Assembly (NCBI GenBank): GCA_027604665.1
Contig: JADGIZ010000694.1
Coordinates: forward strand, 1 to 10,030
Direction of reading: 5' to 3'
From: Polyrhizophydium stewartii
Lineage: Eukaryota > Chytridiomycota > Chytridiomycetes > Rhizophydiales
Length of the DNA: 10,030 nt
The notes below the pieces were generated by a model. The model had not been told where the DNA came from, made no database searches, and saw only the letters and a program-made list of their open reading frames with translations. The translations under genes and the position numbers were made by a program. Shown here in pieces: positions 6,597 to 10,030 of the stretch (within the stretch, counting starts at the first letter, position 1; every line of letters begins with the position of its first letter).

Positions 6597-9199
6597 ATGC
6601 GGGACGCAGCGGGAACATCCGACAAGCCGGCGGCATCAGGCGCACCGGACGCACCGGACGCACCGGTCGTGCCGCTGGGCATGTCGTGGACGGCGCGGCT
6701 GGCGCTGCGCACAGACTCGGAGCTGTCGGGCGACCGCATGCGGCTGCCGGCCTCGGCGCTCGACGCGCTGCTGGCCGCCGCGCACGAGCGCGGGGTGCCG
6801 CTGCCCTCGCCGATGGTGTTTGAGCTGCGGCTCGTGCGGGGCTCCGCGGCGGCGCGGCGGACGCATGCCGTCGTGCGCGAGTTCACGGCTCCGGAGGGCG
6901 TGGTTGGTGTCAGCCCGTTCTTGGCGCACCACCTCGGCGCCGGGGATGCTTTGGATGTCGCCGGCCACGATTCGGACGTGGACGTGGACGTGGATGCGGA
7001 TGCGGATGCGGATGCGGATGCGGATGCGGATGCGGATGTGGACGCAGAGGCCGACGAGGACGTTGATATGGACGAGGCGATCCAGCCGCGGAAGCACCAG
7101 CGCCCGCACCACCGCGACGAGCTCTCGCTGCGCCTCGTGGCCCTGCCAAAGTGCACCTTTGCCCGGCTGGCCCCGCTGGACGCCGGGTACCTCGCCATCG
7201 CCAACATGCGCTCGCTGCTCGAGTCGCACCTGCGCCGCAACCACTCGACGCTCACGACCGGCGAGGTCCTGACTGTCGCTGAGCACGCAGGCAGCGCCCC
7301 GCGCGCCATGCGCTCGTACGAGTTTGTGATTCCCGAGCTCAAGCCGGGTGTTGCTTGCTTGTGTCTCGACACGGACATGGAGGTAGATATCGTGCCCCTC
7401 GATCCAGCGCTCGCTGAGGAGGCTGTCAGGGCAAAGCGGGCTGCCGCGGGCGCTGCGGTGGGTGTCTTGACGCCCTTGAACGGCAGCGGGTCCGTGGCGA
7501 GGGATGCCGCGGGGATTGTCAGGATCCAGTGGGACGACGCTGCGGCGAAGACGCCGTCGATCGAGCTCTCAGCACCCAGCGGCGAGCCAGTATACTTTTG
7601 CGTGAGTGCTGATTGTCGAGTCTGGCCATCGTGCCTGTGGTGGTGGTTGTGAATCTAACACCGAGATGCCTCGTCTTTGCGCGGACTGCCAGATGAACCG
7701 GCCAACGTCGCACTCGCATCTGCGCATTGCACTCGCACTGACCCGCGGCGATGTCGACTGCTTTGTCTCGGTCACCTGCGAGCACCCGTCGGCGCTCGAC
7801 CACGACTGGTTCAGCGTCGAGACGGGCAAGCGCGATATGCACCTCTCGCTCGACGACGCGCCGCAGGACACCCCGTTTGTGTACATTGCCGTCGTGCCGT
7901 GCGATGACGCTTCGACGTTTACTATCTCGGTTGCGGCCGCTGCGGCATCCGAAGCTGCGCACACCGACTCGACGGCGCAGAGCAAGCAGCCTGATGCGCC
8001 GCACGCCGCTGGCCCGGACTCGGTGGTGTGCAGCAACTGCGGCGCGTCGGTGCCTGCGCGCACGCTGATGATGCACCAGGCGTACTGCGAGCGCAACAAC
8101 AAAAAGTGCACCCAGTGCGGTGTCGTGATGCGCAAGGACGAGTTTGCCGAGCACTGGCACTGCACCATCTGCAGCGAGGTGCGCGTGTCTCGCCACGACG
8201 CGTCGACCGCCTCTGTTGCCGCAGCTGCTGACGCCTGTCTTGCCATCTGTAGTCGGGCCACGTCTCGCGCCGCGAGAAGCACATGGCGCGCTTCCACACC
8301 GCCATGGTCTGCGAGTGCGGCCTCTCGCTGCATCTGCCGCTCGTCGCAGCTCACCGGCGCGCCGAGTGCCCCGAGCGCTTCATCATCTGCCGCTTCTGCC
8401 ACCTGCGCGTGCGTGCGGGCAATCCCTCTCAAACAGCCAAGGACCTCTACCTCGGCACGAACCTGACCGAGCACGAGAGCGACTGCGGCGCGCGCACCAT
8501 CACGTGCCAAAAGTGCAACCGCGCGGTGCAGCTCAAGGACGTCCAGACGCACGCGCAGTTCCACGAGTTCCAAAAGAATTCGCAAACGATCACGCCGCTG
8601 TGTGCCAACCTCAACTGCGCGAGTTCTGTCAACCCGGCGTCGGGCAATCCGTTGCGCATGTGTCAGACGTGCTTTGCGCCGTATTGGTCGCCCAGGCATG
8701 ATCCGGGCAACCAGAAGCTTATCAAGAAACTGATTGCGGCGTACCACCAGCAGCTCACACATGGCTGCGGCCGCGCCATGTGCTTCAACAAGGTGCGTTG
8801 CATTTTTCGGCAGTCTCAACGCAATTGCTTGTTTTTGACTGACACTCCAAAATCCATCCCCGATCACGCTCTTCATCCTCTCCCCTCATGAACAAACTGC
8901 AGTACTGCATCTCGAGCCAGCACAGCGACGCACCCAAGTCAGCTCTCGAGCCCAACGACGCAGCCGTGCAGGCCATCAAGCTCTGGCAGACGCTCTTCAG
9001 AGACCGGCCCGCGAGCCCGCAGTTTTATCTGTGCGTTGCGGACGAGGCCGGGTCGAAGCGGAGGTTCGTTGCCGAAACTGCGCTCGTGCCGCTCGGGTTT
9101 GCCTCTGCTTGGGCCGTCAAGAGCTTGAACGAGGAAGGAGACGATGTGGATCGGGCTGCGGCCTGGCTCGTTGCAAAAGCCCCCAAAGCAAGCAAATGA
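6597..9199 (+). CDS. UFD1-domain protein with zinc fingers, AZUL-like and UBA-like modules
   Basis: Four exons, join(6597..7601, 7693..8178, 8253..8792, 8903..9199), give 775 residues. The UFD1 N-terminal fold is split into an Nn half (about 31-122: [33 protein letters not shown]) and an Nc half (about 173-265: [41 protein letters not shown]), separated by an Asp-rich insert (about 125-158). Residues about 328-420 look like a beta-rich PPC-type domain. Zinc-finger Cys/His pairs follow (C448/C451, H463/C467, C474/C477, H488/C491) and continue through about 640. The segment [18 protein letters not shown] plus YC matches the UBE3A AZUL zinc module (C669, C674, C679, perhaps C721). [20 protein letters not shown] near the end resembles UBA. 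This is not canonical UFD1 (the Npl4 partner) but resembles the larger fungal and plant UFD1-like proteins (for example PRLI-interacting factor K). A ubiquitin-adaptor role is inferred. M29 (6681) or 6456 are alternative starts. Confidence 0.85.
6974..7045 (+). repeat. In-frame hexanucleotide repeat encoding Asp-Val/Asp-Ala
   Basis: There are twelve consecutive hexamers: GGACGT x3 (6974-6991), GGATGC x7 perfect (6992-7033), then GGATGT and GGACGC. In the gene frame they encode alternating Asp-Val and Asp-Ala dipeptides from residue 127 to about 150, extended by a further acidic stretch ([11 protein letters not shown]). The unit length keeps the reading frame whatever the copy number. Confidence 0.95.
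7602..7692 (+). other. Intron 1 of the UFD1-like gene (91 nt)
   Basis: Donor GTGAGT follows TACTTTTGC. The branch site is CTAAC at 7655-7659, and the preferred acceptor TGCCAG ends at 7692 after a T/C-rich stretch. An alternative acceptor, CCGAG ending at 7665, is only 7 nt from the branch A. It would add nine in-frame residues (MPRLCADCQ). Both keep the frame. Confidence 0.7.
8179..8252 (+). other. Intron 2 of the UFD1-like gene (74 nt)
   Basis: Donor GTGCGC follows TGCAGCGAG. CTGAC is at 8228-8232, and the acceptor CTGTAG ends at 8252. It is phase 0. The join gives [20 protein letters not shown], restoring the spacing of the zinc-finger region. Confidence 0.85.
8793..8902 (+). other. Intron 3 of the UFD1-like gene (110 nt)
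   Basis: Donor GTGCGT follows TTCAACAAG. CTGAC at 8839-8843 is followed by a long C/T-rich tract with no AG until the acceptor CTGCAG ending at 8902. It is phase 0. The join gives [14 protein letters not shown], which completes the third AZUL cysteine. Confidence 0.9.
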
Positions 9200-9384
9200 A
9201 CCTGGATGTATGGATCGGGGGGGGGTTTGGTTGCGGCTTGCTTGACGTTTGGTGGCATCCTTGCTGAGCTTGGCGCTCTGGAGTGCGAGCACGATGCGCG
9301 GGGTTTGGTGTGACCAAGCACCACGGTCGGGTCAATTGCAGCTTGAGATGGATCACTTCTGGCAGGGTCCGAGCGACAGCGCGC
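9200..9384. other. Convergent intergenic gap
   Basis: This 185-bp gap separates the stop codons of two converging genes and must hold both 3' ends. The only notable element is a run of nine G at 9217-9225, 18 bp after the UFD1-like stop. No AATAAA-type signal is seen on either strand. Confidence 0.6.
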
Positions 9385-10030
9385 TTATGACAGCAGCTCG
9401 ACCCAGCGGTGTATTGTGCCGCGAACGGGCATAGGGAACGCCGGAGTGCGCTCATGGACAGCGGCAACAGGCCATCCTCCGCCCGCGGGGCTGCGGAAGA
9501 AGGCGGCTGTTGCCTGGTCGACAAGCGGCGACGCAAACGTCCACACAACGGCGTCCAGCCACTCGAGCGACGCGCGGTCCGTCGTCGTGTCTGTGCGCGC
9601 GTCCAGAGGCGACTGCCCGGCCTTGCGCGCGGGGATGATGCGGCGCTCGCGCATGCCCAGCGGCGCAGCACCGGCGCTCGCCAGCTGCGCGATGCGTCCT
9701 GCTCGAGGCGGTTGTCCCACAGATCGCCGCCGCGATGTCCCCGTCATTGCCAGTGGCGGCCGAGCAGCAGCAGCAGCACCATTCACAACGCCGCCATCCA
9801 GCTGCGCTTCGGCCGCAGACACAGGCGGCCGGCCGTCCCAGTCGGGGCACTGCGCCATCCACCGCCGCACGGTGCCCTCGCGCACAACGACGTGGCTCGG
9901 GTTGTCGAACTCGCAACTGATCTCGCTGCCGTGGTCGCCGTGCACCGGCACGCCGGGCACCGCGGCGGTGTCCGCGACGATGCGGTAGCTCGAGACGCCG
10001 CCCTCGACCGCCCACGCGCCGCCAGGCTGC
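9385..10030 (-). CDS. C-terminal part of a probable alpha/beta hydrolase (runs off right edge)
   Basis: A stop-free frame enters from the right edge and ends at TAA (9385-9387), 214 sense codons. Near the edge it reads GVSSYRIVADTAAVPG, then PVHGDHGSEISCEFDNPS and REGTVRRWM. This resembles the C-terminal catalytic-His region of SERAC1/GPI-deacylase-like alpha/beta hydrolases, in which a pattern like RIV..(A)..pG..h..DHs.ic.F is followed by an R-rich helix. The candidate catalytic His is encoded at 9931-9933. The nucleophile Ser and acid, if present, lie beyond the window. About 150 residues follow this region, Ala/Arg-rich then SLEWLDAVVWTFASPLVDQA, which I do not recognise. An intron inside the tail cannot be excluded. 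The coding call is fairly firm and the family assignment is tentative. Confidence 0.55.
   Translation of the reverse strand, partial: QPGGAWAVEGGVSSYRIVADTAAVPGVPVHGDHGSEISCEFDNPSHVVVREGTVRRWMAQCPDWDGRPPVSAAEAQLDGGVVNGAAAAARPPLAMTGTSRRRSVGQPPRAGRIAQLASAGAAPLGMRERRIIPARKAGQSPLDARTDTTTDRASLEWLDAVVWTFASPLVDQATAAFFRSPAGGGWPVAAVHERTPAFPMPVRGTIHRWVELLS

Noticed and set aside
6481..7272. 263-codon plus-strand frame starting at an ATG with G at +4
   Set aside because: It overlaps the UFD1-like exon in another frame, and its Arg/Trp/Ser-rich product (including an R-M repeat from the hexamer) shows no family.
1..10030. Search for mobile elements, CRISPR, RNA genes or a novel defence-type system
   Set aside because: I saw no terminal repeats, transposase or integrase motifs, spaced direct repeats or tRNA/rRNA signatures. 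The genes are ordinary eukaryotic housekeeping genes.

Overview
The window is GC-rich nuclear DNA from a eukaryote with short spliceosomal introns, most likely a fungus. The evidence is that every recognisable gene is a eukaryotic housekeeping gene (U2 snRNP, 40S ribosome assembly, ubiquitin/p97-type factors). Introns are 56-150 nt with GTG donors and CTRAC branch sites, intergenic gaps are only 145-280 bp, and third codon positions are strongly G/C. The conserved SF3B1 C-terminus (ending ELDYVI) resembles the ancestral opisthokont form, but I cannot place the species more precisely. I see no tRNA, rRNA, CRISPR, transposon, virus or bacterial operon signal.

Layout, left to right. (1) 1-209, minus strand: the N-terminal part of an unrecognised gene that runs off the left edge, with a CCAAT box upstream. 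(2) 332-446: a GC-rich imperfect 25-bp tandem repeat between that gene and the 3' end of the next. (3) 489-2059, minus strand: a three-exon TSR4/PDCD2-family gene. (4) 2060-2204: a 145-bp divergent promoter. (5) 2205-6412, plus strand: a complete four-exon SF3B1/HSH155 gene, 1287 residues after splicing. (6) 6597-9199, plus strand: a four-exon gene for a large UFD1-domain protein, 775 residues, with zinc fingers, an AZUL-like module and a C-terminal UBA-like segment. (7) 9200-9384: a short convergent intergenic gap. (8) 9385-10030, minus strand: the C-terminal part of a probable alpha/beta hydrolase that enters from the right edge.

The genes do not form one pathway. TSR4 serves uS5/40S assembly, SF3B1 recognises the intron branch site in the U2 snRNP, and the UFD1-like protein is probably a ubiquitin-system adaptor. 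The most useful observations concern splicing. All eight inferred introns carry CTGAC or CTAAC, and six of eight donors are GTGCGY. SF3B1 intron 1 is a stop-free multiple of three. If SF3B1 intron 3 is retained, the frame stays open into the next gene. All exon joins were inferred by eye from splice signals plus remembered family conservation. No alignment or transcript data were available.
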